Shown here: one piece after another, positions 53,601-64,000 of the stretch
How positions within the stretch are numbered: position 1 is the stretch's first letter
Layout: the number at the start of each line of letters is the position of its first letter
Source of the DNA: Platanthera guangdongensis
Lineage: Eukaryota > Streptophyta > Magnoliopsida > Asparagales > Orchidaceae
Assembly: GCA_039583875.1 (NCBI GenBank)
Contig: CM077150.1
Location: 178,254,375 to 178,318,374, forward strand
Length of the DNA stretch: 64,000 nucleotides
Direction: 5' to 3'
The notes under the pieces: model-generated
Told to the model about the DNA's origin: nothing
What the model saw: only the letters and a program-made list of their open reading frames with translations
Database searches by the model: none
Made by a program: the position numbers and the translations under genes

Positions 53601-55547
53601 GCTTCGACTTCTCGTGCTCGTACCCTGCCTCCGCCTCCGCCTTTTTCTGATCTTCCAGAGTGATTGATGCTGCTCATCTCGATTGGGATTACTTGTAGTT
53701 CTTGCTTCACAATTGTATTTTGTTTATTTTGAATTTTTGTATACATTACTCTATTCAGCTGGGACATCGTCCTCAGGGTGGTTTTTAGTTATTTTGAATG
53801 CATTGTCTGTCGTTCTTGTGCTGTTGTGTGTAGCTTCATTTGATATATGTAATGTGATATTATGTTTAGCACTAATTCGCAGGTAATGCTTCGCTTATAT
53901 TTGTTATGGCTTGGTATATTTTTTTTGTTGTTTAAGCTATTTTGTAGGTGGTCGTTCTTTGGCACGGCGGAGGAACTAAATACTTTTGCAGGTTTGGCTT
54001 CACGCTTTAACGCCAATCTTCTGGTATGCTCATTGGCTGAGCATGTGGTTACTTCTCCCTCGAGTTATACTTGATTGTTTGTATTGCGCATCATATGATA
54101 GGTTGCATGAATTAAGTCTGGTGGGGAGAGACTCGAGTTGTTATTCGCTCACGTGCACATTTAATTTGCATACTAGAAGCTTTTATATCATTTGCATTTG
54201 CTTTGCACTCCACAGCACCCACTTGAGAGCGTTTACTTAAGCACTTGCACGCGCTGAGCCTGTTTATAGCTTGTGCATAGAATAAATAATGTTGTGTTTG
54301 CTTAGGATTATGTGATGGAGTAAAATGTTCACTCCAAGAGTGTTCCTAGGTGTGCATTCATGATCACTTAGATCCTGTGTAGATTAAAATTCTTTATATG
54401 CTTACAATTTCTATTTTTCTATTAGCGTAGATTTTGTTTACGTTACTCTAGTTGTGAATCTGGTTTTGAATCAAACGGTGGTGTAGGATTGTGTGTGGGA
54501 TTTCAATAGCCTCGTATTGTTCGAGTCGGGAGGAAGGGTTGTCTTTCTCGGTGGATAAGAACTTGCCCCTAGCTACTCTCGAATAATGGGTACATGGTTA
54601 GTCAAGTGCGCGCGTGATGTAGGCCGTCACTTTTTATAGTTTGAGCTTGTACCATTCCCGACATCTATCCGTTGCTATCCTCGTTGAGCCTATCCCTTCC
54701 TTTAACATCCCTACGCCTTGCTACCAAAGCCATATAGCCTATCCTACTCGCACATCTGAATGTGGTCGCTCGGTTAGTTTGTTTTGTTGTAGTTTGTATT
54801 TGTTATGTGTGGCAGTTATGTTGGTGTTTGTGCAGCTTGTGGTGTTGTCGTTTTTTCCTCTCGGCTTGTTTTGGCTATTTGGATTAAAAAAGGGAAAAAA
54901 ATTATAGAATAGTAAATGAAAAGAAATTCCCAATGTAGAATAAAATATATATACATATATATCTTTACTGAGTTGTGTTCGTTATGGGTGTGCACGCACC
55001 ATCAAAAGTCCAACTCTGGTGGTGCGCCGCACGTGTTTGTCCGTTGCGTTCAGCTGTGAGCGTTTTCGGGCAATCTTATTTTGGGTGTGCATGTCCGTCC
55101 TATTTACCTTTATATACCCCGCATTCGCCTAAGCCTATATTATACTCCAAGTCCTACGGATTCATGCTTGAGTCAAACTAGTGTCGTGGAGAGATTGTGA
55201 ACGTGCGAGCATATGGTTACCGACATTAGTGGATTCCTTTGGAGATTCTCCTGAGACCTGATCTTTGGCAATGCTCACCTCATTGTCTGCCTGCTTTCGT
55301 TCTACGCGAAATCGACTGATTCACCGTGATTCACTTTAAGAGTATTAGTAATATCTTCTTTACGTTTATAGGAATTAGAAATTATTATGCAAGGATGTAT
55401 AGAAGAGTTTTCAACTATTGCTTTTTGTACATGAGGGTATGACTTCGCATGGTACTCCATTTATGCAATTGCTTAGTCAACTAGCCTTCTTTAACTCCGC
55501 TTAGTGATTATTTGCTAGGGATGAGCAAATGTTGAAGTCTGGTGGTG
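53601..55547 (+). other. E6 3' internal noncoding region
   Basis: I see no gene. AAGTCTGGTGGGGAGAG near 54114 resembles a polypurine tract but is followed by no LTR; AAGTCTGGTGGTG directly precedes the 3' LTR at 55548 and is the likely functional tract. Confidence 0.6.
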
Positions 55548-57226
55548 TGATGAGTCCGATTTATATGGGGTTTTTCGGACTCATCTGGGCTAGTTTTCAC
55601 ACACTTGCACTTCACTTTTAGTATATTATCGTTGGTATTTCATTTATACAGCTTTTCACGCTAAGTGCATTGTTTTGACCCAAGGGTGTGCAATTGCGCA
55701 TTCTATTGTCAGGGGTATGCACATGGTGCTCCTCGTAATCTTTCTATTTAGTTTTGTTTGCATTTTGGTGCTGGAAGCTTGTGCTCCAGCCTGGTTTTAT
55801 TGTTGTGCAGGTAGTCGAGATGTCCCGAATTCCATTTCCAGTTTCTGTGTAAAACGCACGGTCGTGCAAATTTTTTGGTGCACGGTTCCAGTCCAATCGT
55901 GCATTTTACACAGCTTTCCTGGGGCATCTGTTTCTACCCGTGCGATTTGTTCCCGCACGGTTTCGGCCAAACCGTCCGAGAAGGAATCGCACTGCCTGCA
56001 CCTTTTGCCGAGCTTTCCAATGATTTGTGGTTAATAGTGAGTTTCCTTCACGCACGGGCAACAGCGCCCGTGCACGAGTAAAACGCATGGTTCCACTATT
56101 TTCTCCTGCATTTCTGCGCTCTGTGTTTACCCGTGCAATTTCCTTCACGCACGGGCGGAATCACCCGTGCACGATTACAACGCATGGTTCAATGCTTCTT
56201 CTTCCTCAAGCATTATCTGCGCGTGAATTTCGCACGGTTCACGCACGATCGTGCTCCAGACCGTGCGTGACCAATTTTCTGATCTTTTTCTATTTAAGAA
56301 CAGATTTTCTGCCATTTGAGGGGAGGTTTTTGTACAAACATCTTCTACGCCAACTCATCTGCGTTTTTAGGCCGAAATTCGCTATTCCACCAAGGGGAGA
56401 AGATCCGGGCAAGCATTCAACGCCAAATCCAAGCCGGAGCTTCCTCTCGGCCTCCTCCTTCATCCTTGAGCTTCAAGAAGGGTTTTATCTAGCTTTCTCC
56501 ACCAAGCTAGAGAAGTTGTGTCATCCTCCACCGGCTCGTGACACGAAGAATACGGGTCCATTGGGAGTGAGTGACAGTCTCCTCTACCCCGGATGTAGTT
56601 GAGGACCAATCTAGGATGCGGAATGACTACCCGATGAATCCTACCGTGAATCCTCAGCAAGACTTCAGATTCGGTCGATTTCGCACACTTTTCTTCTCTT
56701 ATTGTTGATAGTATAGTTGATCTCTTATATTTGATGAAGTATGCTTATTGTAATATACGTTTATGTGTAATCATGTCTATGTGATTGTATGTTTTCGTTA
56801 TTTGCTTGAGGTGCGCCCTTATTTTCCATCCACCATCCATCTGTTCTTGCCGCACTATCGATTGTTAGTGGCGTGCGTAACAAATAGGTGCTTACGACCC
56901 TCATATTCCTCGGTTCGTTTGGTTCTTACGCTTGCCTACTCGTCCATCCGGCTAGCGATTTGGTGCATAGCGGCCCATGTAGTCCTCCATCCCGCCTGGC
57001 GATGCATCGCATAGCGGCGTTTTATAGGAGTATTTGTTAGTGTTTTACTTTATTTTATCGCAACGATCATCACCCATATAGTTAACTCTGACCTAAGGAC
57101 TTCAAACTCAAGTCCTCCTCGATATTAACTCCACCTTAATGTGTTCCTTGAAGAGATCGATACTTGGGAAAGCCACCCATTTTATATTACTTGTGCACCC
57201 GGTACACTTGTCCGTTCAACGCATCA
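55548..57226 (+). repeat. E6 3' LTR (1679 bp)
   Basis: Starts TGATGAGTCCG with the same hairpin (55549-55585), carries the CGCACGG array (about 55855-56270) and ends AACGCATCA before CAGCA. Confidence 0.93.
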
Positions 57227-57231
57227 CAGCA

Positions 57232-60026
57232 CCAATTACATTAAGAGAAGTTGCCCTGGGTACCACAGCCTCTGGATGCAGATTCATGTAGGCATCTACA
57301 TTGAAAAATTTATTAGCTTTATCATACCTTTTTAATTCTTCCTTTCTATAGGTTGACATTGTTGAGTATTGAGATGGATCTCTCCCTTCAATTTTAGCTT
57401 TATTGATCATTGATAATCCAACAAGCTCCTGAAATCTAGCCATTATTGAAGTGTTTTCAGTTTCAGGATCCACAAATGGAATAGGTGGAGATTCAGGCCT
57501 TTTTGGGCTTTCAGCTTTTTCTATTTTAGAAGCTTGTTGTTGCTGCTGCTATTGTTGTTGCTGATGTTATTATTGATGTTGTTGTCTGCTGGAATACCTT
57601 TGTTGGATGCTTCCTTGATATTTGGAATATCTACCTTGATGTCTTTGGTAAGTTTGAGCATAGGAGGTAGACCTCGGAGAACTTCTTCCTGAAGCACCAG
57701 CAGCAAGTGGAGGAGGAGGAGGAGGAGGACCTCTCCAGTTCCTTTGAGGGAGAGGAGGAGAGTACCTCCTGCTTTTCTTTCGAGCTTTCTGCTCATTCTT
57801 TGAAAGCCACATCCATGCTTGCATCCCAGGATATGGAGTGATCTTCTGTAAGATATAATATGGTGTATCATGAATAGGGTTTGGTTTGGGAGCAGTAATG
57901 GGAATAGATTTTCTCTTCTTAGAGACTTTCTTCTTGGCAGTAGAGCTATCATCATCATCAGAATCAGCATCCTCATCTTCATCAGAAGATCCCTTAGGAT
58001 TATCATATAGATCATCAAGAGCTTTTAGAAGATCTTTTGATATTTGCTTTTTATCCTGGGGCTGCACTGGAGGCTCTGGAAGATTAACTATTTCAGCAGC
58101 GTTTTCAAAAACTAACAAGTTTTCTTCTTCTATATCTGTCATAATGATTTTATCTAAATCAGGGAGGGGACTGTCATCCATCTTGTAAGTGGGAGCTGAG
58201 ACAGCCTCTGGAGAAGAAATATCCTTGGGAGCTGATACTATTGGAATCTTTGTAATTGCAAAACTAGCCTTAAGTTGCTTAGTAACTGTGTAGCTTATTG
58301 GAGTAGTGTATGGAACTAAAGCCAAAGAATGCTGATAAGAAGAACTAGGTAGAGTATCTTTGTAGACAAAACTGAATAAATCTAGTAAAGAATTCAGATT
58401 AACTGTGAGATTTATAATATAATCACCAACAATATTATGTTCTGACAAAATTGTGTCATCCATATCTATATCAGAATTAACTAGATCAATTATTTCAGCT
58501 GGAATAGCAGTTTCTTCTAAATCATCAGACATCACAGAATCTTCTGTACTTCTGCTGCTGCTGTTACAACTGGAGCTTCTTCAACACAGAGCATCTCCCC
58601 CTGACTGGTTGCAGGGGGCCCTGAAGACAGTCCTCTAGAAGAAGGGACATGGGACAAAGCAGCAATTCTGAATGAAAGGGTAGTGATGGAAGTAGAAAGG
58701 GAAGCTATAGCATCAGTTATGAGCTTATTAAGTGTGGGAGAAATAAATGCTAGAAGGTCTTTAGCAATATCAGAAAAATTGAGATAGAGGGATTCTGGAG
58801 CAGTGGAGTATGGAGTGTGATGTCCATAATTTCAGCATACATAGAATAGACTGGAAGGATCTGTATGTGTGGAGTCTAGAGCAGTGAATGGTATGTCAGT
58901 GTGGGGAACTGAAGGACTAGCAGTTGAAGGAGTTGTAGTGGTAGAAGGTTGGACTGTGGGTATAGGGGAAGAGATGGGTTCCTGATGTGGAGATGGTGGA
59001 GGAAACAGTCGATTGAAGGTGTGGGATGACATAAATGTGTCAGGGTGTATGTCATTTAAATGAGGTGGAAGTGGAGATTGAGGTGGAGTGATGTGCTCAG
59101 GAGATGGAACTGGGGTTGATGCTGGTGTGGGTTGATGTTGTTGCTGAGTTGGTGGAGTATGAACTGGAGAAAGAGATGGTTGTTGTTGTTATTGTTATTG
59201 TTGAGGTTAAGAGAAGGAATGCTGGTGGAGGGGAGGACATCTTCTGGAGGTGGAGGAGTGGCTAGCACAACCCTGGTGCTCTCAGAAGTCCTTGTAGAGG
59301 ATGAAGCCTTGGATAGCTTATTTATTTTCCTCTCCCATCTACCAAACAGGGCATATGTAAGCCTTTTGGAGGCATTTATGAACACTGTCGTGGAGACCAG
59401 ATGTTCAGGAGCCTTTTCTTGAAGGACGATTCCCAGAATCCGTCCAAAGCACACTTCCTTCTTATTATTTTCTTCTTAATTAAATCAAATAGCAGTTTGC
59501 CCCAGTTTACTGCTATCTTCTCAACCATAGCACCCATCACCAAGAACTGGTGCCTGGCGTTATAGTCGTGGGCGGTGTGTTTGCCCAGCAGCACTTTGCC
59601 AACTACATCGGCTAAGAACTTGTATTTAGACGATAGGTTCTTCTTCAGCAGTTTGTTCGGGTTTTCGCCAGAGTGGCCCATCTTGATAAGCATATTCTCA
59701 TACTCATCACTGTCCATCTCTATTTCTTCATTTCTATTTAATAGACCGAAAACTTCGGTTAGTATAGCGCGGGAAAGGGAAACTTGATTACCAGATATTG
59801 TTCCCGTCAGTGTATCTTCCTCTGATGTTGTAGATGTAAAGACCCATTCCTTAATCTCAGTCATTACTATCTTTATTCGTTGAGTCATGAACTTCTTCAG
59901 ATTTTGCTCTTCAAACAGTTTCAGAATTTCCACAAAAAGCTGGTCGGAATGTTGGAAGGATTCGAAGTTGATATCAAATCCCATGTCAAATTTCATCACA
60001 GCAAGGATGTTCGTCGGAATCTCCAT
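57232..60026 (-). pseudogene. E5 accessory gene, N-terminal and central parts
   Basis: Start ATG at 60026 (AACAATGGAG context). The N-terminal domain (MEIPTNILAVMKF, YKFLADVVGKVLLGKHTAHD) continues after a frameshift near 59420 with CFGRILGIVLQEKAP, TTVFINASKRLTYALFGRWERKINKL, matching E4 residues up to about 240. Then follow Gln/Asn/His- and Pro-rich low-complexity sequence, an acidic central part (58535-57570) with APKPNPIHDTPYYIL and RGPPPPPPP, and STMSTYRKEELKRY, MNLHPEAVVPRATS before E6. At least four shifts or stops occur. It is a homologue of the E2 and E4 genes; function unknown. Confidence 0.78.
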
Positions 60027-60120
60027 TGTTTTTGCCTGCACAAGAAAAAACAGAGATCAAGTGCAAAGGAACAGAAAGCACAGGACGGAGCTCGAAGAAA
60101 ACCTAGATATATATTTTTTA
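60024..60120 (-). promoter_or_regulatory. Internal promoter/leader of E5 accessory gene
   Basis: TATA-like AATATATATCT (60115-60105) lies about 85 nt before the ATG. The T-rich stretch ending TTGTGCAGG (about 60053-60034) just before the start also looks like a splice acceptor, so a spliced message is an alternative. Confidence 0.5.
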
Positions 60121-60142
60121 GAATATGAAGCGGTAGTCTCCG

Positions 60143-60408
60143 TCCGACGAAATAAATAAAATTCTTCGATCTTAGTTCGACGAAATATTTTATAGACAAA
60201 AGAGTTCGTCGATCTCAGTCAAAAGAAGTGAAAACATTACGTCGAGCTCAGTTTGACGAAAGTTTTCTGAAGCAATATCGTCGATCTCCGTTCGACGAAT
60301 AAAACTTCACCCATAGAGAGTTTGTCGATCTCCATTTGACGAATTTCTCTAGAACTTTTCATAGTTCATCAATCTCCATTCGACGAACTTTGAAAAATTC
60401 GTCGACCA
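60143..60408. repeat. TTCGTCGA-n7-TCGACGAA array upstream of E5 accessory gene
   Basis: Six or seven imperfect 23-bp palindromes of the form TTCGTCGATCTCNGTTCGACGAA fill the gap between the pol stop (60419) and the accessory promoter. The half-site TTCGTCGA is that of the E5 LTR array. Confidence 0.92.
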
Positions 60409-60418
60409 CAAACAGAAA

Positions 60419-63400
60419 TTAAATTAAAGCCTCTTCATTGATCATGTCAAGCTGATTTATAAAGAACGGATGGTTCCTCTCATCCAAGGGTTTGGTGAAG
60501 ATATCTGGTCTTTGCAAATCAGTGTAGATGTAGACAAGATTAATTTTAATTTTGTCCACACACTCTCCAATGAAATGATGTCTAATGTCTATATGCTTAG
60601 TTCTACTGTGATGGACTGGATTTTGTGCAATAGAAATTGCACTTGTATTGTCACAAAGTAGAGTTGAATTATTTAAGTTGAAACCATAATCCAAGAGTTG
60701 GTTCTGAATCCACAGCATCTAGGAACAGCAGCTGCCAGCAGCTATATATTCTGCTTCAGCAGTTGAAGTAGACACAGATGACTGCTACTTGTAAAACCAA
60801 GACACGAATCTCATACCAAGGTACTGGCATGTCCCTGAGGTACTTTTTCTGTCCACTCAACATCCAGCAAAGTCAGCATCTGAGTATCCAGTTAACTAAA
60901 ACTCTGACTCAGTTGGATACCAGAGTCCTAGACTAGGACAGCTCTTTATATATCTTAAAATCCTTTTTAAGAAAATAAGGTGAGATTCTTTGTGGTTCAC
61001 TTGGAACCTAGCACAAAAACATGTAGCAAATATTATGTCAGGTATACTTGTTGTAAGATATAATAGGGACCTAATAATGGCCCTATATATTTTCTGATCA
61101 ACAGGTTTCCCATGTTCATCAGAGTCAATTACAGCATTTGTAGTCATAGGTGTCTTCTTGGCAGAGGCATCTGACATCCCAAACTTTTTGATAAGCTTTT
61201 TAGCATACTTAGATTGGGATATAAAGATGCCATCAGGTAGCTGCTTCACTTGGAGACCAAGGAAGTAGGAGAGCTCACCCATGCTACTCATTTAAAACTT
61301 TGAATGTATGAGGTCAGAGAACCTCTTGCATAGTTTGGAATCTGTAGACCCAAAAATGATCCATTTACATAGATTTGTACTAATAAAATTTTATCCTTAT
61401 GGCGTTTAGTGAATAATGTCCTATCTACTATGCCTCTAGAAAATTTATGCTCTAAAAGAAAGCTAGCTAAGGTTTCATACCAAGCTCTTGGAGCTTGCTT
61501 TAGACCATAGAGAGCTTTATGCAATTTAAAAACATATGAGGGATAAGTAGGAGAGATAAAACCTGGAGGTTGTTCAACATAAATCTCTTCTTTAAGTTCA
61601 ATATTCAAGAATGCACTCTTGGTATCCATTTGGTAATCCTTGAATTTCTTGTAGGAAGCATATGCAAGGAAAATCCAGATTGCTTCCAACCTTACAACAG
61701 GTGCAAAAGACAGGTCATAATCAATCCCTTTCTCTTCCCTATAGCCTTGAGCAACCAGCCTTGCCTTGTTTCTTATGATAACACCTTGGGTATCTAGTTT
61801 GTTTCTGAATACCCATTTATTTCTAATGACTGGGTAGTATTTTGGTCTGGGAACTAAATCTCAAACTCTGCATCTCTCAAATTGGTTGAGCTCCTCTTGT
61901 ATTGCAACAATCCAGTGGGGATCTTGCTCTGTATCTTTAATGGATTGGGGCTCAATTTGAGATATGAAGCAGGCATGCATCAAGTCTTGGTTGAGTTGAT
62001 GCCTGGTCTACACACCAACTGAAATGTCTCCAATCACTTGAGATACAGGGTGATCTCTAAGTGTGACAAATTCAGTAGGTAGAGTTGGTTGAGCAACAGC
62101 TTGGCGAATAAATTCCTCTTGTAGAATTATAGTAGTTGTTGGAGGTTCTTCACTATTTTCAGTGTCTTCATCTTCACTATCTTCATCAATTTGTGGAGAA
62201 GGATGGCTAACAGCCTCAATGGTGAGGGTTAAATCATTCAGCTTCTCACACAAATTTGGTTCTTGCAAAGAGTTACTGGTAGAAATTTTTTTCTCCTTGT
62301 AAAACATGTTAGTTTCATCAAATGAAATATGCACAGATTCTTCAATTTTCATGGTGGATTTATTAAAGACCCCATAAGCCTTGCTTACTTGGGAATATCC
62401 AAGAAAAATTCTCATTTCAGCCTTGGCCTCAAATTTTCTAATGTGTTTCTTATTATTGTTGTGAATATAGCACAAGCAACCAAATATTTTAAAGTAGTCT
62501 ACTTTAGGTTTCTTCCCTTTAAGTAGCTCATAAGGAGTCTTATTCTTAAGTTTGTGTATAAGACTTCTATTCAGTACATAGTTTGTTGTGCTCACAGCCT
62601 CTGCCAAAAAGGATCGGGGAAAATGAGCATCTGCAAGCAATGTTCCTGCTGATTCAATTAGGGTTCTACTCTTCCTTTCAGCAACCCCATTTTGTTAAGG
62701 TGTTCTAGGAGCTGAGAAGCAGTTTCTGATACCTTCCTTCTCACAGAACTCTTGCATAAGAAAAGACTCAAACTCAGTACCATGATTACTTCTAATCAAT
62801 GCAACTGGAGTAGAGTACTCAATCTGTATGTTCTTGAGAAAATCTGTAAGAACTTTGAAGTTATCATACTTAGATCTCAAAAAGAATACCCAAGTGAATC
62901 TAGAGAAGTCATCTACAATCACTAAAGTATAAGATTTCTCTTCTAGACTTTGTACTGTAATAGGGCCAAAAAGGTCCATATGTAGCAAGTACAATGATCT
63001 AGGTGAGTCACTTTTATTTACTGATTTAAAACTATTTTTAGTTTGCTTGCCTAATTGACAAGCCCTACAGAGGCTTTCCTTCTTGTAGGTGCAAGAGGCC
63101 AATCCTCTAACAAGATTGTCCCTAGATAATTTGGTAATGTTTTTCAAGTTTACATGACCTAATCTCCTATGTCAAAGGTCATTGTTATTGCTAGTTGAAT
63201 TAAACAAACATATTTCTGTTTTGACAGATTTAAAATTAAATATATAAATATTTCTTACTCTAGAGCCTGTCAAATCTATATGGTTATCTAGAGAAGTAAT
63301 AATACAAGAAGTTTTAGTGAATGATACATGAAACCTTTCATCATATAATTAACTTATGGAGATAAGGTTATGTTTCAGTCCACTTACATATGCAACATTC

Positions 63401-63595
63401 CTGAAGGTGATAGCTCCAATCTTGACTTATCCATAGCCTTCGGTCTGGCCATAATTGGAGTCACCAAATATTTCCTTGGGTCCTAGCATTGACTTGTAAT
63501 GAGTTAGGTTGGCCTTGTTTCCAGTCATATGTTTATAACAGCCACTATCCAAATACCACTGTTGCTCAGTGGTAGGATAGTCTTTCACCTGCAAT
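60419..63595 (-). pseudogene. E5 pol, decayed
   Basis: In gene order: protease WYLDSGCYKHMTG (about 63560), GAG-pre-integrase and integrase (CRACQLGKQTK, HMDLFGPI, RSNHGTEF, then a stop within the PQQNG motif, NGVAERKSR), integrase C-terminus 62640-62008, RT ([43 protein letters not shown]), where the catalytic YVDD box has been altered to YVNG by a deletion near 61350, and RNase H with several stops ([39 protein letters not shown]) to the end at 60419. The integrase aspartate of RSDHG is Asn. The copy is non-functional. Confidence 0.88.
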
Positions 63596-63603
63596 AAAAT
63601 AGA

Positions 63604-64000
63604 TTAGTCATTCCTAACCCAGGTTACCTTGGGTCCTTCTTTCTTTACATAGTTAAAACTGAAAATAAATGAATATTCAGGTTGGCATTTATAACCTAAA
63701 GGGTGATATTTTTCTAGGTGGTATAATCCATTGATTAAATTGGTTTATGGATGATCTTGGTTGATTATAAGTTTTGAAAGAATTAAATTTTCTGTTAAGT
63801 TGAACTGGGTTTGACGAATTAAAGTGAGTTCGTCGATCTGAGTTCGACGAATGGGGGTGAGTTCGTCGAACTCCACTCAGAGAATGAGAATATCCATTCA
63901 CTGGGTCCCAAAATCGTTGATCTCGGTTCGACGAACCATACTGGTTTCGTCGATCGTAGTTTAACGAATTATTGTAATAGAATTCTGCGTTCGGAGTTCA
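63604..64000 (-). pseudogene. E5 gag C-terminal part with embedded motif array
   Basis: A frame open from the window edge reads Ser/Asn/Arg-rich sequence (NYDRRNQYGSSNRDQRF, HSSNSDRRTHFNSSNP) and ends VRRTH-, SSINQFNQ- type sequence with an early stop near 63689; the gag ending GPKVTWVRND with TAA 63606-63604 is readable just after. DNA of 63800-63990 contains four copies of the TTCGTCGA-n7-TCGACGAA element while staying open. The TAA is followed in frame by TCTATTTTATTGCAGG and pol. The rest of gag is outside the window. Confidence 0.65.

Larger units (their letters stand above)
37516..57226 (+). mobile_element. E6: non-autonomous Athila-type element, 19.7 kb with nested E7
   Basis: LTRs at 37516-39191 and 55548-57226 begin TGATGAGTCCG and end AACGCRTCA; the target duplication CAGCA is at 37511-37515 and 57227-57231 inside the E5 accessory gene. 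A decayed tRNA-Asp primer site follows the 5' LTR. The internal region holds an acidic ORF with a zinc-knuckle-like motif and an Athila ORF1 but no protease, RT, RNase H or integrase of its own, so it would depend on another element. E7 and a tandem duplication enlarge it. The LTRs differ at about 13 of the first 215 positions. Confidence 0.9.
22717..64000 (-). mobile_element. E5: SIRE-like Copia element, 5' end outside window
   Basis: From its 3' end: LTR (22717-37232, split by E4), polypurine tract, accessory gene (37404-60026, split by E6), internal promoter and array, pol (60419-63600) and the 3' end of gag up to the window edge. It is inserted in the accessory gene of E2; AAAGA (22712-22716) is the candidate target duplication, which cannot be checked because the other end is beyond 64000. 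Genes are frameshifted and contain stops. Net of nested DNA, about 8.6 kb of E5 is visible. Confidence 0.88.

Noticed and set aside
54100..54240. Second polypurine tract implying another LTR start near 54125
   Set aside because: No sequence matching the E6 LTR follows; the real LTR starts at 55548.

Overview
The window is plant nuclear DNA made almost entirely of LTR retrotransposons inserted into one another; I found no host protein-coding gene, rRNA or tRNA. The plant assignment rests on Athila-type Ty3 elements primed by tRNA-Asp, SIRE/Maximus-type Copia elements primed by initiator tRNA-Met, plant-type TATA boxes and leaders, and heavy nesting of the kind seen in pericentromeric heterochromatin of large plant genomes. 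The species cannot be told from the sequence.

Layout. E1 (1-8030, minus) is a decayed Athila-like element with gag, protease, RT, RNase H, integrase, PBS and 5' LTR; its 3' LTR is left of the window. Its integrase is split by solo LTR S1 (1376-1784, target duplication AAAAT). A long CA/TG microsatellite (8179-9151) and about 1.3 kb of unassigned DNA follow. E2 (from 10476, minus) is a SIRE-like Copia element that runs past the right edge. It holds E3 (12207-21983, plus, duplication TCTTT, with solo LTR S2 inside its 5' LTR) and E5 (from 22717, minus, also leaving the window). E5 is interrupted twice: E4 (23530-36460, minus, duplication GCTGA) lies in its 3' LTR, and E6 (37516-57226, plus, duplication CAGCA), a non-autonomous Athila relative, lies in its accessory gene. 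E6 contains E7 (39835-48287, plus, duplication GCTCC), a deleted Copia element with 2.1-kb LTRs, and E7 contains solo LTR S3 (42681-44542, minus, duplication AAAGC). The chain E2>E5>E6>E7>S3 is five levels deep. After E7 landed, a 2.74-kb segment spanning its 3' LTR and the E6 flank was duplicated in tandem (about 46937-52403).

E4 is the youngest and best preserved element: uninterrupted gag (683 aa), pol (1055 aa) and an 871-aa accessory gene, with LTRs differing at about nine positions by eye.

The most interesting pattern is a shared regulatory design. Each SIRE-like family carries its own short CpG-containing, often palindromic motif in a dense array just upstream of the LTR TATA box. In E4 and E5 the same motif is repeated in front of a second, internal TATA box that precedes the large accessory gene; E6, from a different superfamily, has the same arrangement ahead of its Athila ORF1. 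The accessory proteins of E2, E4 and E5 are homologous but strongly diverged, as the motifs are. I infer a family-specific accessory-protein/motif system, perhaps an anti-silencing or auto-activating one. Two conserved LTR RNA hairpins and a conserved acceptor-like gag-pol junction are further signals shared by these elements.
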